DNA of 64,000 nucleotides from Bryum argenteum. Taxonomy: Eukaryota > Streptophyta > Bryopsida > Bryales > Bryaceae. The position numbers were made by a program, and so were the translations under genes. The stretch spans positions 12,049,013-12,113,012 of the forward strand of contig CM073324.1 of NCBI GenBank assembly GCA_037043015.1. Reading direction: 5' to 3'. The notes under the pieces are model-generated. The model worked only from the letters and a program-made list of their open reading frames with translations, had not been told where the DNA came from and did no database searches. Shown here one piece after another: positions 44,138 to 55,522 of the stretch; the stretch's first letter is position 1; each line of letters begins with the position of its first letter.

Positions 44138-46495
44138 TTTAAGTACAAGTACAGTAGACTTTGAATATTTTTCACGATGTAAAAAAAAAAAAAAATTCAA
44201 AATTTTTTTTTGAAATATTCCATGCAGGTATTTTTTTATATGTATAAAAAATTTCAATTTTTTTTGAAATTATTATTTTTTTATGCTAGGGCCTTTTTTT
44301 ACTACCGAGCAGACTTTGAATATTTTTCACGATGTAAAAAAACTTTTTTTTTTCAAAATTTTTTTTGCACTATTTCATGCAGGTATTTTTCTATATGAAA
44401 ACCAACCCAAGTGATTTTGTCCAAAACGGAGTCCGGATGAAGAAGTTATAGTTCTTCAAAGTTTCTGCCCTTCATGCAAAATGTCGTATTTTGACATTTT
44501 GCATCAACTTTGAACGTTATGATCTCACAAATGGAGAAGATCCAACGGTTGAAAATTTCAGCGGTAGCTCAAAAACAAGTAAATTACAAGATCCTACGGT
44601 TAAAGTCTACAAAAAGTTTTAGCAATTCCATGCTTGTCGTAAATAAAAAAAATTGACAAGAAGTTGACTAGAATTTGACAAGAAGTTGACAAAAACATTA
44701 ATAATGTCCAAAGTGACAGAGTTGGGCTGCGAGATGCTGACTTCGTCATTTCGGACATTTTTTTGTCAACTATTTGTCATCTCGGGCCCCATTTCCTTGT
44801 AGTGACCGGAAGTTCCAGTTACACCTCTTCACGCAGGAGGCATGTCGGCAGGCGTATTACTGCAGCAGGGCGCTATCGAAATATCAGCCCTCACGAATGT
44901 TGTCTATTATCCACGACAAGATGGACCACTCCAAAACAACGTGCCCTGCGTTTGCAAGGAAGACCAAGTCCTTGGACGCTTACATGAAGCTACCGGTCAT
45001 GGTGACGGGGATGTTTGCTCACGGGCACGGTGACGAGAAGTACGCGCTTGCCCATATTCGATTCCGATAGCAATTTCTCAGTGGGATCAATCGCCAAGTT
45101 GCTGCGTGATCTCGAGGAACCGCCTGTCAGTAGTTCCCGAAGCCTATTCAGAGGGGCCGGCTCCACACTACTATTCAAGGCGCTGTTGCATGGAAGTGAG
45201 GTTTGTAGGGCTTCGTTAAAAGAGGCAAGTGAGGGCAGAATGGATGCCGTGGCCCTTCCGCCTGTGCTTCACATCCAAATGGACAACAGTTGGAAGGATA
45301 ACAAAAACCGATATGTCTTTTGCTTTTGGTCTCTATTGGTTGCCAAACGTATCGTGAAGGAAGTGGTGGTCTCATTTATGATGGTCGGGCACACTCATGA
45401 TGACATTAATGCATCCTTTGGGCGTTGGAGTATGAAATTGCGGGAGAATGACTATCCAACTCTGCCCTTGTTGATGCGGCCTTACATGGACATGGAAGAA
45501 GATGCCACGATTCCTCACCTCGTGGAGGAGGTCCCAAACTTCAAGGATTTCATAATACCATTTATAGCAACCGGTGCGAAGAGGCTAGTCGGGCATTCAA
45601 AGGGACGGCAATTCAAGTTCTTTGTGGATGACAATGGTTGGCCGATCATGCAATATAAGTTGAATTGCACAAGAAAGGAGTGGAAGCCTGCTCTCGGAAT
45701 CAAGCTGTGGAAGGCGGACGCTGAAGGCCGACCAATGCTGCCAGAAGGAGAGTCCATGGCGGTGAGGCCGCAAGCATTGAAGGGTGAAGACGACATACTT
45801 CACGGACTAGATGGATACATCAAGCATTGGGAGAGCTTGTTGGAAGAGGAAGCTGGGTCTAATTTCCACGCACATGTATCACGATGTATCCAATACTGGA
45901 CGAGGGTAAGAGATAGCGTGAGTGAGAAGGACTACTTGACAGGTTCTCGTGAGTTGTAGTGTGGATTCTGGCCTCACACGAGACAACAAGGAGACATCAT
46001 GACAGACATCATGGAGGATGGAAGAACTCGAGAGGAGATGGATGAAGACGAACCGTACATCGGAAGTTTGGATGCCAGACCACCACCGTCTTACAATGTT
46101 GCCGTCGATGCAAAGAAGGGGTTCCTCCTCTTTGTGCGACCCGCCTCCGAGGCAAGGGAGCCGATATGGATGGGAATGGCGGACGCCGATCTACAGTTTG
46201 ATCCTACTCGGGAACATTTTCGAGAGATCCCCATGAGGTGGTATGTACGGATGTACCATGTGCAACTGGAGGCAATGTGACAGAAAGGTATCAAGGTTGG
46301 GATAGACATAAGCGATTCATGTGGAAGCCTGATCCTACGTGCACCATGGCAGACTATACATCAACCGATAGCATCCTCGCATCGTGGAAGCCGAGGTCGA
46401 CCAAAAACAACACGCAAGTCGCACCGAATAAGCAAATACAATTTGCTTTGGACAACTTACGCCGAATTGAGGTTCACGAGAGTCTCGGCATGTGA
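42103..46495 (+). pseudogene. DUF7869-type gene, disrupted by frameshifts and a CACTA insertion
   Basis: Starts after an acceptor (TTGTTTGCAG, to 42102). The N-terminal frame has a Cys-rich 'CCNQGCTRKF' region and 'CIKAWRIIHNVSLRTFHRY', typical of the leader that precedes DUF7869. A shift near 42890 leads to the frame ending at a donor (43074). The intron is 43074-43499. The next exon carries 'DFSRCSECDKLR' and is cut at 43686 by the CACTA element, resuming at 44808. A one-base loss near 45055 shifts into the core 'MDNSWKDNKNRYV' and 'FMMVGHTHDDINASFG', the hallmark of DUF7869. A last shift near 46270 precedes the tail ending at 46495. Function of the family is unknown; the spaced Asp/His pattern makes me think of a transposase-like nuclease, which is speculation. 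Confidence 0.75.
43687..44804 (-). mobile_element. Non-autonomous CACTA element, copy 2 (inverted)
   Basis: The same element as 32454-33589, in the opposite direction. Starts CACTACAAGGAGAATAG and ends CCATTTCCTTGTAGTG. Flanked by a 3-bp duplication ACC (43684-43686, 44805-44807). Differences from copy 1 are mainly in A/T homopolymers and in the (TA)n length, which accounts for 1,118 instead of 1,136 bp. It sits in an exon of the DUF7869 gene; removing it with one ACC makes the frame continuous. Confidence 0.93.
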
Positions 46496-46499
46496 AGAA

Positions 46500-47120
46500 T
46501 ATGAGCATTTCTACATGGTAGGGAGGTTTGAGGTAGCTGCCCAGAAAGACGTGTTGACTAGCCCAAGTTAGGACAAGACTGTGGACATCATTGGAGAAAA
46601 CTTCAAGCAAGTTTGAGGAATCCCTGAAAATTGTCGGCAAAGTGTGGTAAGAAGTGAGTGAATATAACAAGAAGAGAGTGAGCGAGGTACATTCCGTACG
46701 GTTATATGAGTAAGTTATAGCAATCATACTCCGCGTTATCTAATGCGCATACCAAAAGACGGAAGCAACGTGTAAACATAACGTAGAGCACCATAGAAGG
46801 TTTATATTCCAAATTTCCGGATGTAGTAGATTACAATCAGGCTTTATGTAAACGTTAGGTAAACAATAAACTTTTCAGTCCTGCCGGTAACATGACAGGA
46901 GGTTTTGTATGTATTAAGTAAAATGAAGATGAATATTACAAAGTTTGTTACTAGTGTTTGACTCTCAATGAATGTAATGTACAACACAATGGTCCAATAG
47001 TTACTTTCACTATTGGAAACCAAGTCTTGTGTATTCCCATGTCCCATGTGGAGGCATCACATCTCACATTGAAATTCTTCTCTATCACATGGTTTCTGAA
47101 CTGGAGCTCAAAAAGTTATA
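46500..47120. other. Spacer, no gene recognised
   Basis: 3' flank of the DUF7869 gene, becoming AT-rich. No motif seen. Confidence 0.45.
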
Positions 47121-47346
47121 GTGTGACATTACAGAGTCCCTGTGATATTACAGAGTCCCTGTGATATTACAGAGTCCCTGTGATATTACAGAGTATCTGT
47201 GATATTATAGAATCCGTGTGATAATATGAAGTCCACGTGATATTACAAAGTCCGTGTGATATTACAAAGTTCATGTGATATTACAAAGTCCGTGTGATAT
47301 TATGAAGTCCAACTTAGATTACAAAGTCCTAGTGATATTACAGAGT
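47121..47346. repeat. 19-bp tandem array, about 12 units
   Basis: Unit GTGATATTACAGAGTCCCT, progressively degenerate toward the right (ATGAAGTCC, ACAAAGTCC versions). The same GTGATATTA word is scattered singly at 39.3-41.1 kb. Immediately followed (47395-47487) by an inverted copy of the TTAAAATGGC module. Confidence 0.9.
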
Positions 47347-47855
47347 ACACAAAGCATTCTCAACTACCTCCTATTGTGCCATTTTGCAAGAATATGTCAC
47401 CAAAATGCCACAGTTTCGCAAAAACTCAATTTTGCTCCTTGGCAAAATGGCACAAGGAATGTTGCCATTTTAACAGAATTGAGGTTCTAAACAAAACAAA
47501 TGAGATTTTACATCTTTCAAGTTTTGTTTCTTGTATATGTAAAGAAGGTACCAAGTTACCAAATAATGCATGTTCTCACTGTTTGAATTTTCTATATGAT
47601 GATTCTTCTCTTTGATACTCAAAAGTAGGCCATTGTATTTGAATTTTAGCGTACCTCCGTGTGAAAAGTCAAGATGTAAAAAAAATAATTTAATGTGTTG
47701 TAAGATTTTAAACAAAAAGTTTAATGTGTTGTATGAGGGTAAAAATTATATGTACATACTTGGCGTCCCGACACCTTGCTCTTCAATATAATTATGCATG
47801 CACAAGTCTGAGCTCCACACGTATAATTTGAGTTCAATATTGCATTATTGCTTAA

Positions 47856-48217
47856 CCCTTAGACGCCCATGGGGTCTAAAAGGGGCAACCCAAAATTGGA
47901 TCACAACATTTTTTGGACTTGGGCATGATGAATAGTGCACTTTTTGAACTTGGGCATCGTGAATGAACCAATCAATGGTGAGCTTGCAACCTCCTACAAG
48001 GTTATGTACAACCCCAACCTACCTACCACAATCCTTTCAAAGCACCAAATCACTCATACAAACTGTGATTTGAATTGTAAAATTTCACTTTTCAAATACA
48101 TCATAAGAAGGTCACTAATCTGATATCAAAACATAAGTGAAAAGTTGAGTACAATGAGAATTACATAGCAGATTCTGTTGGAAACAAGCCCCTCGAGCTT
48201 GCTTGGGCGTTTAAGGG
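47856..48217 (+). mobile_element. piggyBac-like MITE, copy 1 (362 bp)
   Basis: Termini CCCTTAGACGCCCA and GGGCGTTTAAGGG are inverted repeats starting with CCC, with TTAA on the left (47852-47855) and TTTA on the right (48218-48221, one mutation from TTAA). This combination is diagnostic of piggyBac. The non-coding interior matches the inverted copy at 59446-59807. Confidence 0.85.
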
Positions 48218-48311
48218 TTTACAAAGCAGATAGCCAGGGAAAGTAAATCCACGATCTGCCAATCCGAAGGGAGATAACCGATTTCATACTCTTCAACGGG
48301 TTAGTCATTCT

Positions 48312-48492
48312 TGTTGACACTGCCTTCCTTACCAGCTGCAATAGATTCACTGTTGAGAGTCTGCCAAGTCAGCACAGGTTAGGGCAGAGGTAGCGGCGTC
48401 CAAGCCAGAATTAGCCAGGCTGCATTGTACTTAACCAGGCCCTTGGCCCATTCAATTTATCTGCATTGTGAGTCTTATAGCTATGCACAACA
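48312..48492 (+). repeat. Copia 5' LTR (181 bp)
   Basis: Starts TGTTGACACTGCC and ends GCACAACA; identical to the 3' LTR by eye. The terminal TGTTG...CAACA is an inverted repeat, as is usual for copia. Confidence 0.95.
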
Positions 48493-48504
48493 TGGTATCA
48501 GAGC
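48493..48504 (+). other. Copia primer-binding site
   Basis: TGGTATCAGAGC directly abuts the 5' LTR and is the complement of the 3' end of initiator tRNA-Met, the standard copia primer. Confidence 0.95.
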
Positions 48505-48682
48505 GGACAAGAAGTAGACGTCGTGCTTGACGAGCTGAGCAGAAGTATCAGTCCTAGAAAGCATAGAGCTACAACTGCAGCAGATCGAAACAAACTCAGA
48601 TTTTTTTCTTCTCAGATCCTCTCGCTACCTCTCCATTATCTTTTTCCTCCAGATCTAACCTTCTCTCTCCCAGATCTACGTC

Positions 48683-51600
48683 ATGGCCTTCCGGGAAAGC
48701 TTGATGAGTGACTCATCTAAGCTAGAGGGCACTCCCAATTACAATATCTGGGCATTCAAAATGCAAAATTTGCTTAGTCGTGATGACATCTGGCGCATTG
48801 TAGATCCACCACCCGGGACTTTAGCCCCAACCACCCCTGCTGAAATCACCGCACTAGACACCTTGAAGAGAAAGGCCCTCAGCATGATCGCCTTGTCAGT
48901 TCAAGATAGTGTCATCCCGTATATAGTTGACATTAAGGAACCGGTTGAGTGCTGGACCGTATTGAAAAATCTCTACTCAAGCGGCACTAACTCCCGAAAA
49001 CTTATGCTTCGCAGGAAACTTGCATCTTTGAAGAAGGACGAAGGATCTTCAATGTCAACATTCCTGCAACAAGTGAAGGAGCTCGTGAATGAGTTCGCAG
49101 CAGTAGGAGAAGTGATCAACGATGCCGAACTGGTGGAACACACCCTCATGGCATTACCATCTAGCTACGAAGTTCTAGTAAACTCAGTCATGTATCGAGA
49201 TACGCTCCCATCCTTCACCAAGCTGACCGTGCTACTGATGCAAGACGATATGCGGCGGGATCTGCGAGGCACGCATCAGTCCAGATCCGATACAGAAGCA
49301 CTCCTGCTGAAGAGCACCGGACGAGCTGCGATCCACCGCCGACCAACCAGCTCCGGCGAAGACAGACCGACGCATCTAGACGGTCACTCCAGATCCAAAA
49401 AATTTGGAGGCATATGTCACTACTGTGGACAGCCCGGGCACTGGATGCGGCATTGTCCAGAACTGATTGCAGAAGTGAAACGAAGGCGAGCAAGTCGCAT
49501 GGTGAAGCCCGCCATCAACGCAGTCGAAGACTTTGGCAGCGGCTCAGATTCCGATTCGGGATACGAATTCCCCACAGTAACCACCGAACCAGAGCTAGAA
49601 ATCAATTTTTCCGAATTCAATCTAGCTAGTCATAAAGAGGATCAGAAGGGAGAATGGTATCTAGACAGTGGTGCATCCCGCCACGTTACTGGCCAGAAAC
49701 ATCTCCTGGGCAACTTAGAACGAGAGACACGGTCAAGCATTAAGACCGCTGGGGGTGAAAAGTTGTTTGTGGAAGCAAAGGGTACTGTGGATTTCTCCAC
49801 TCCCTCTGGATCAATGAGATTTGCAGACATTCTTTACGTTCCCGGAGTTACAAAAAATTTGCTATCAGTTGGTACAATTACTGAAAATCATGAAGGCTAC
49901 AAGGTGCTGTTTGATTCGCAAAAAGCCTGGATTCTCCATGACTTTCCTTCACCTGAGGCACGTCACATTATAACCACGGGATTACGGGATCATCACAATG
50001 GACTGTACAAGTTCCGATTCCCAAGCGTCCTTATCAACAGTGTAACGGTCAAAGAAGGAAATGCTCTACTTTGGCATTCCAGATTTGGCCACACAAGCCT
50101 CAAAGTGATATCCTTTATGGCGCAGCACCACAAGGCCGTTGGACTCCCACAGATCGGCAGTAGCAATTTCTTCTGCTCGAGCTGTCAAGAGGGAAAACAA
50201 CATCGCAAAAATGTAGCCAAGCTATCCTCTGCTGGACGAGCCAAGAGCATCCCTGTCCAACTTAGCCCTCGCTCCACTGGACCGATGGAGCTCATACACA
50301 CTGATTTGTGTGGTCCTCTCTCTATCCCTTCGCTATCTGGATCACGCTATATACTTACGATGACGGACGACTTCAGCCGGTATACTTGGATTTACTTTCT
50401 GAAGAGGAAGGATGAAACATTGGCAAAATTCAAGCAATTCACGATCATGGTCGAACGACAAGACAACCTCAAAATCAAAGCCATAAGATCGGACAGAGGT
50501 GGTGAGTATATCTCCAAGGGATTTCAAATTTTTTGTGAAGAATTTGGAATTCTTAGACAATTCACTCAAAGTTATACCCCTCACCAAAATGGTGTGGCGG
50601 AGAGGAAAAATTGCAGCCTCTTGGAGAAGGCTCGGAGTATGGCGTTTGAGAGCATGATTCCTGCACATCTATGGACAGAAGCGGTATCGACAGCCAACTA
50701 CTTGATCAACCGCACCGCTACACGAGCCAACTTCGGCACTACACCTTACGAGAAACTCACTGGAGTCAAGCCATCTTTGCATCATCTGCGGGTATTTGGT
50801 TGTCGAACATACGTGCTCAACAACAATCCATCCAGGAAGAAATGGAGCCCTCGCTCCATCGAATGTATCTTTCTAGGCTATGATTCCTCCTCTACAGGGT
50901 TCAGGAACTATCACCGTGCCACTAGGAAGATTCTGATCTCCCAAGATGTGGAATTCGACGAGCAGTCATTCCCGTGCCGTCTCCCACGCTCTGAAGCTGC
51001 TAACTCACGGCAACACTCTACGGAGTCTCAAGATTTCAGTGAGCTTCATGCTCCCACTCCTGCAAGCTCGGTTGACCACCCCGATGGTCCAGTTGACAAC
51101 ACCAACTTCATCCCGTCGCCAGCGTCTCCATGCACACACAACAACCATGCGAGGGTACAACAACATCAATGCCTTAATTGGCCTGACTTTGCCCCCACAA
51201 ATCAAGCCGCTGGCCAATCCACATTGGCCCATGATTCTCCCAGCATACCGAGCGAAGTGTCACTTGCACCCGGAGATCACACTACGGACTCCCAACTGTC
51301 ACGTACACCATCTGGCCCATCCAGTGGTGTTCATAGCAACACTTCCACTTTCACCGGCACTCCCAGTGGCAGTTCGGCGGAGCCTTCGAAGGCGCTTCAC
51401 CCTGGCGAGCACAATCACAGTGAAACTTCCGAAGCTGAGCAGCATGGTGGACGTGACCTGTCTTCCAGCACCTGTGGTGGACCTCCCCATGGTGGGCTCA
51501 CGCTTGACCTTCGCCTGGCTCCTGATGTCTCCCACCTGGCGACAATTCCACAGTTCACATATCAACGACGAGTCATCGGCACTTCTGCCATTGACTCTGT

Positions 51601-53283
51601 TTCCTCGGAGGACTCGCAGCCTCCAACCGTCTCCCGCAGTGGCCGAAGCAGGAAACTCCCACCTCACTTGTTGGACTATCATCTTCAAGTGGCAACCTTC
51701 ACTCCGACACCTCCACTTCCCAGCGACATTCACACTGCCATCAAGCATCCAGGATGGCGCCTAGCCATGGAGGATGAGTTACGATCGATCAAGAAGAACG
51801 ATACCTGGGATGTTGTAGAGCTACCACCTGGACGCAAAGCCATTGCTACTAAGTGGGTTTTCAAGGTTAAGACACACTCAGATGGAAGTGTTGCCAAACT
51901 CAAAGCGCGATTAGTAGCAAAGGGCTTCCAACAGAAGCCAGGGACGGACTACACCGAGACCTTTGCTCCGGTCATCAAATGGAACACATTGCGCACTGTT
52001 GTGGCCATCGCAGGACACCGTGGGTGGAAGATGTATCACTTGGACGTCAAGACCGCTTTCTTGAATGGACGCATTCACGAAGAACTCTATGTCCAACCAC
52101 CTCTTGGATTCAAAGGCTCCATTCCAGCTACTCATGCCTGCCGATTGAAACGAGCGCTCTATGGCCTCAAGCAGGCACCTCGAGCGTGGTACTCCACGGT
52201 TGACACCTATCTACAACGCGAAGGCCTCCACAAATCCACAGCTGATGGTAATCTCTACTACCTTGAGGTTAATGGTCTGCTCACGCTCCTCTTATTGTAC
52301 GTAGATGATGTCTACATCACCGGCAATAACGATGCTCATATTGCCCACCTCCGAGCTGCCATCCAAGGCGAGTTCGAAATGAGCGATCTAGGCCTCCTTT
52401 CCTATTCACTGGGCGTTGAGTTCCACTTCGGTGCATCCGGTATTATGATGACACAGCGCCAATACATCCGTGAAATTCTCTCAGAATTTGGACTTGGAGA
52501 TTGCCGCCCTATGAAGACACGATGGCAGAGAAGGCTAAGCTGGAACCAGATATGGGAGCACCACTCACAGATTCTACCCAATATCAAAAGATGGTAGGCA
52601 AACTAATTTTCCTCACGCATACGCGGCCGGACATTTCTTTCGCAGTTAGCACTGTAAGCCGATTCATGTGCCAACCGCAGGAGCCGCATCTCCAGGCAGT
52701 GAAGCACATCTACCGGTACCTGCAAGGATCCATCAATTCAGCCTTACTCTTCAAGCATGGCGAGGAGGATCACCTATGTGGATTTACTGATGCGGATTGG
52801 GCCGGTGATCTTTACGACAGAAAATCCACCACCGGTTTCATTTTCCTCCTCGGTACTACTCCAATCACTTGGAACAGCAGGAAACAACCCACGGTGGCAC
52901 TCTCCTCTACCGAGGCAGAATATATGGCGCTTACGGAAGGTGCAAAGGAAGCAATTTGGCTTCGCCGTCTTCTTGGTGAACTGCACATTCAAAGCCTGCA
53001 AGATTCCACCATTCTTCATGGTGATAACCAAGGGAGCTTAAACTTGGCGCACAATCCAATTTTTCATGGTCGCACAAAACATGTTGAAGTGCGACATCAC
53101 TTCATTCGCGAAAAGGTATTATCCCGTGAAATCACTCTACACTATGTACCTACTAGCGAACAGATTGCCGACATTTTTACAAAAGCTCTTGGGCGAGTTC
53201 AGTTTGAAAGAATCAGGAGTCGCTTAGGGCTCATGCAAATCGGAGAAGGAGGCGTCCTAGATCCCAGCTCCCATGGCGCTTGA
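48683..53283 (+). pseudogene. Copia gag-pol polyprotein with one frameshift
   Basis: Frame 48683-52597 (1,304 codons): gag (about residues 1-240), CCHC knuckle 'CHYCGQPGHWMRHC' (245-258), protease 'WYLDSGASRHV', GAG-pre-integrase, integrase core ('HTDLCGPL', 'SDRGGEY', 'PHQNGVAERKN'), a Ser/Thr/Pro-rich linker, and RT with 'YVDDVYITG'. Near 52520 one base is missing and the reading moves to 52501-53283, which holds the rest of RT and RNase H ('TDADWAGD', 'STEAEYMAL', 'TKHVEVRHHF'). Otherwise complete. Copia order (integrase before RT) is clear. Confidence 0.95.
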
Positions 53284-54001
53284 ACCCCTACTGAGCTCAA
53301 CAGTCACATGAATTCTTCTATCACCTCAGGTGACAGCACCGAATTACATTCGATGTTCAGAAAAACTATACCTGTCCAGGTTCTATAGTGATTGAGTTTC
53401 CTACCTAAGCTCTGTGCAATTAGAATATCACCTGCCTCCGAAGCTCCCAATCCGGGGGGGTTTTGCAAGATATAAGTTATGGCTCTCCACTCGATTGAAG
53501 AATCGACGAAATTCTTCCACTGCTTATTGACCCCACGAAGCAGAAACAGAGTTGTGGGCGAACGAGCAATTAGTGGCCAAATCTCGTCTTCAACGATCCT
53601 GTCAGGAAGAGCAGGTATTAGACAATCGTTTTTATTCCTGTGAAATTAGGTCATCGATTCCTTCCTGTGGATTCTCCGGAAATTCGAGTTGGTCTGGATC
53701 CACCAGCTCAAGCGACTCTGGTGACTCAGTGGAAAGATTGGGCGCTTCGAAGGACTCAGGAACGCCAGGAGTCGAAGTCACCACCAAACACTACCACAGG
53801 AACAGAGTAACGGCATCAATTAGCTTCCAAAGGAGCAAGCCTAAGATTCTAACATTCAAGACGAAGGTCTGCCCAAGTGACAGGTCGGAAGCAAGATGAA
53901 GAATGCTCTCCATCGATTGACTGTGTTGCACAAGCATAATTTCGTGAATCCTAGCAGTGAAGCGCTCAGTGCTATGACTATCTGAGCGCGGGGGGGGGGG
54001 G
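53284..54001 (+). other. Copia 3' untranslated region
   Basis: About 700 bp between the RNase H stop and the 3' LTR. Short frames but no recognised domain. It ends in a run of about 12 G that serves as a polypurine tract. Confidence 0.7.
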
Positions 54002-54182
54002 TGTTGACACTGCCTTCCTTACCAGCTGCAATAGATTCACTGTTGAGAGTCTGCCAAGTCAGCACAGGTTAGGGCAGAGGTAGCGGCGTCCAAGCCAGAA
54101 TTAGCCAGGCTGCATTGTACTTAACCAGGCCCTTGGCCCATTCAATTTATCTGCATTGTGAGTCTTATAGCTATGCACAACA
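54002..54182 (+). repeat. Copia 3' LTR (181 bp)
   Basis: Identical to 48312-48492 by eye, followed by the ATTCT target duplication. Confidence 0.95.
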
Positions 54183-54359
54183 ATTCTTAGCCTCCATGCA
54201 TAAAGAAGACAGCCTTTTCAATGAAGATTGTACCGTCTCAGTTTGACTGCCACTTGACTGAGCATTTGCAGCTTTCAAGTGCTCCTCCATAGCCAGTTTC
54301 CTCTTCCGCCAAAACTCCTCGATCTCCTCTTTCGTTAACGAGGTCTTGCTCCGAGTCAT
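54171..54359 (-). CDS. Small charged ORF whose 3' end is replaced by the copia LTR
   Basis: From ATG 54359 the minus strand encodes 'MTRSKTSLTKEEIEEFWRKR' and a further 39 or so host residues, a highly charged helical protein with no domain I can name. Before insertion the frame would read one more codon (Asp) and stop. With the copia copy present, the last codons come from the LTR end (Cys-Cys-Ala, stop at 54173-54171). The coding change is slight, but the native stop and 3' UTR are now about 5.9 kb away at 48311 and below. An upstream exon is possible, because TGCATGTGCAG just before the ATG looks like an acceptor. Confidence 0.55.
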   Translation of the reverse strand: MTRSKTSLTKEEIEEFWRKRKLAMEEHLKAANAQSSGSQTETVQSSLKRLSSLCMEAKNCCA

Positions 54360-54399
54360 CACTGCACATGCAGGATTCGTCACAAACTCCACTCAAGCA

Positions 54400-55410
54400 T
54401 TTTCAAAGGAAGACTCTAGTCGCACTCGTACTGCAAACGATCACGATTCTCTTTATCCAATGACAGCAAGTGTTGGGAAAAACAAAAAACTTTGATTTCA
54501 ACTTTGAACATTATGATCTCACAAATGGTGAGGAATTTTTGTTTCAATTATCGTGTATATGATCATGTACTAGATCATAAGATTCTCGAAATACATAATG
54601 AAGTGAAATCTTAGCTTGCATTGAAAGAGGGCACTTGTGAGAGTACAATGTTGAAAGCAGGCCTGGGAGTTAAATTCATGTAATTTGAAAGTAAGACCAT
54701 GAAAGTGCCAGTAACTACCAATGTTCAGGACATCCAGTACATAATTGTCCGAAGGCCAGATAATATGATCTAAACCGTAAGCTCCACGAATTTGACTGCA
54801 AATGGAATGCCAACAGTAATTGAGCCATTTCCAAAAGGGATAAACTTACCAATTCCTGACACTCTTAGTTTATTTTCGCTCGTCGGTTTCCGAAACCTCG
54901 CAGCCACTTCGAAGGTGCTGGTAACACAGGAGTCAACCCCGCGAGCAATCTGCAAACGCAAGACAGAAGATGTCTCTCAAGCGCAGATTTGAACTATTCA
55001 GTAGCCTCCACCAGTGGTTCAAGATAAATGTGGTGATTGTATTGTTACCATTTTCTCATCCGAAAGGGAGTTACGAGGTGCTGGTGCACAGTAACAGTAG
55101 ACGTTGACAATGCAAATTGGCTGCCTTTGCACACACTCCTACTTGCACCGAATTCATAAATGAGCCACTTCCCGCTACACTCATCGACAAAAGATTACTA
55201 TAGCTCTTGCTTCAATTCTTGCATACACTCCTTTAATTAGTTAGATTGCAGGCAACGAGCTTTGTGAATGCTCGATAGTTTCAACATAAGTTGGGTCATG
55301 CTGACCATTGTTTCTAATATTAGAGACTCGCGTTGACGTTTTTTCAACGTTGACTTAGAGGTAAACTAGCAGAAATAGCAACTCTTTTCCGGAGTGTCAG
55401 CTGAAGCTGA
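54400..55410. other. Spacer with possible minus exon and a CACTA relic
   Basis: About 54490-54530 matches an internal piece of the CACTA elements (CTTTGAACATTATGATCTCAC with a few changes), a decayed remnant. A minus-strand frame 54958-54770 after a TTTGCAG acceptor has protein-like composition ('GIGKFIPFGNGSITVGIPFA') but no recognised family. The rest is peroxidase upstream DNA. Confidence 0.4.
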
Positions 55411-55413
55411 TGT

Positions 55414-55420
55414 TATATAA
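55414..55420 (+). promoter_or_regulatory. TATA box of peroxidase gene 1
   Basis: TATATAA, 109 bases before the ATG at 55523. The sister gene has a TATA box at nearly the same distance. Confidence 0.65.
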
Positions 55421-55522
55421 CTGCAGGACCCATGAGCTTCGATGTCGTGTCTGCTTCTCGACTCTTCAATCTTTTGCAGAGCGGAGCCTGACCCTCCACA
55501 TTCGAAGATTAGTGCTCATCAA

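Larger units (their letters stand above)
48312..54182 (+). mobile_element. Ty1/copia LTR retrotransposon, 5.87 kb, very young
   Basis: LTRs 48312-48492 and 54002-54182 are both 181 bp and I find no difference between them. The 5-bp target duplication ATTCT is perfect (48307-48311, 54183-54187). A primer-binding site TGGTATCAGAGC follows the 5' LTR and a G-run (about 53988-54001) precedes the 3' LTR. One long gag-pol frame is interrupted by a single frameshift near 52520. The insertion falls one codon before the stop of a small minus-strand ORF. Confidence 0.97.

Noticed and set aside
32454-44804. One 12.35-kb transposon with 1.1-kb terminal inverted repeats
   Set aside because: Each 1.1-kb arm has its own complete CACTA ends and its own 3-bp duplication (ACA, ACC), so these are two insertions.
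47121-47346. CRISPR-like array of short direct repeats
   Set aside because: The units are contiguous 19-mers without spacers, in a plant nuclear context with no cas genes.
51299-51748. 149-codon minus-strand ORF and matching plus-frame ORF 50946-51764
   Set aside because: Both overlap the Ser/Thr/Pro-rich linker of the copia polyprotein and show no independent signal.
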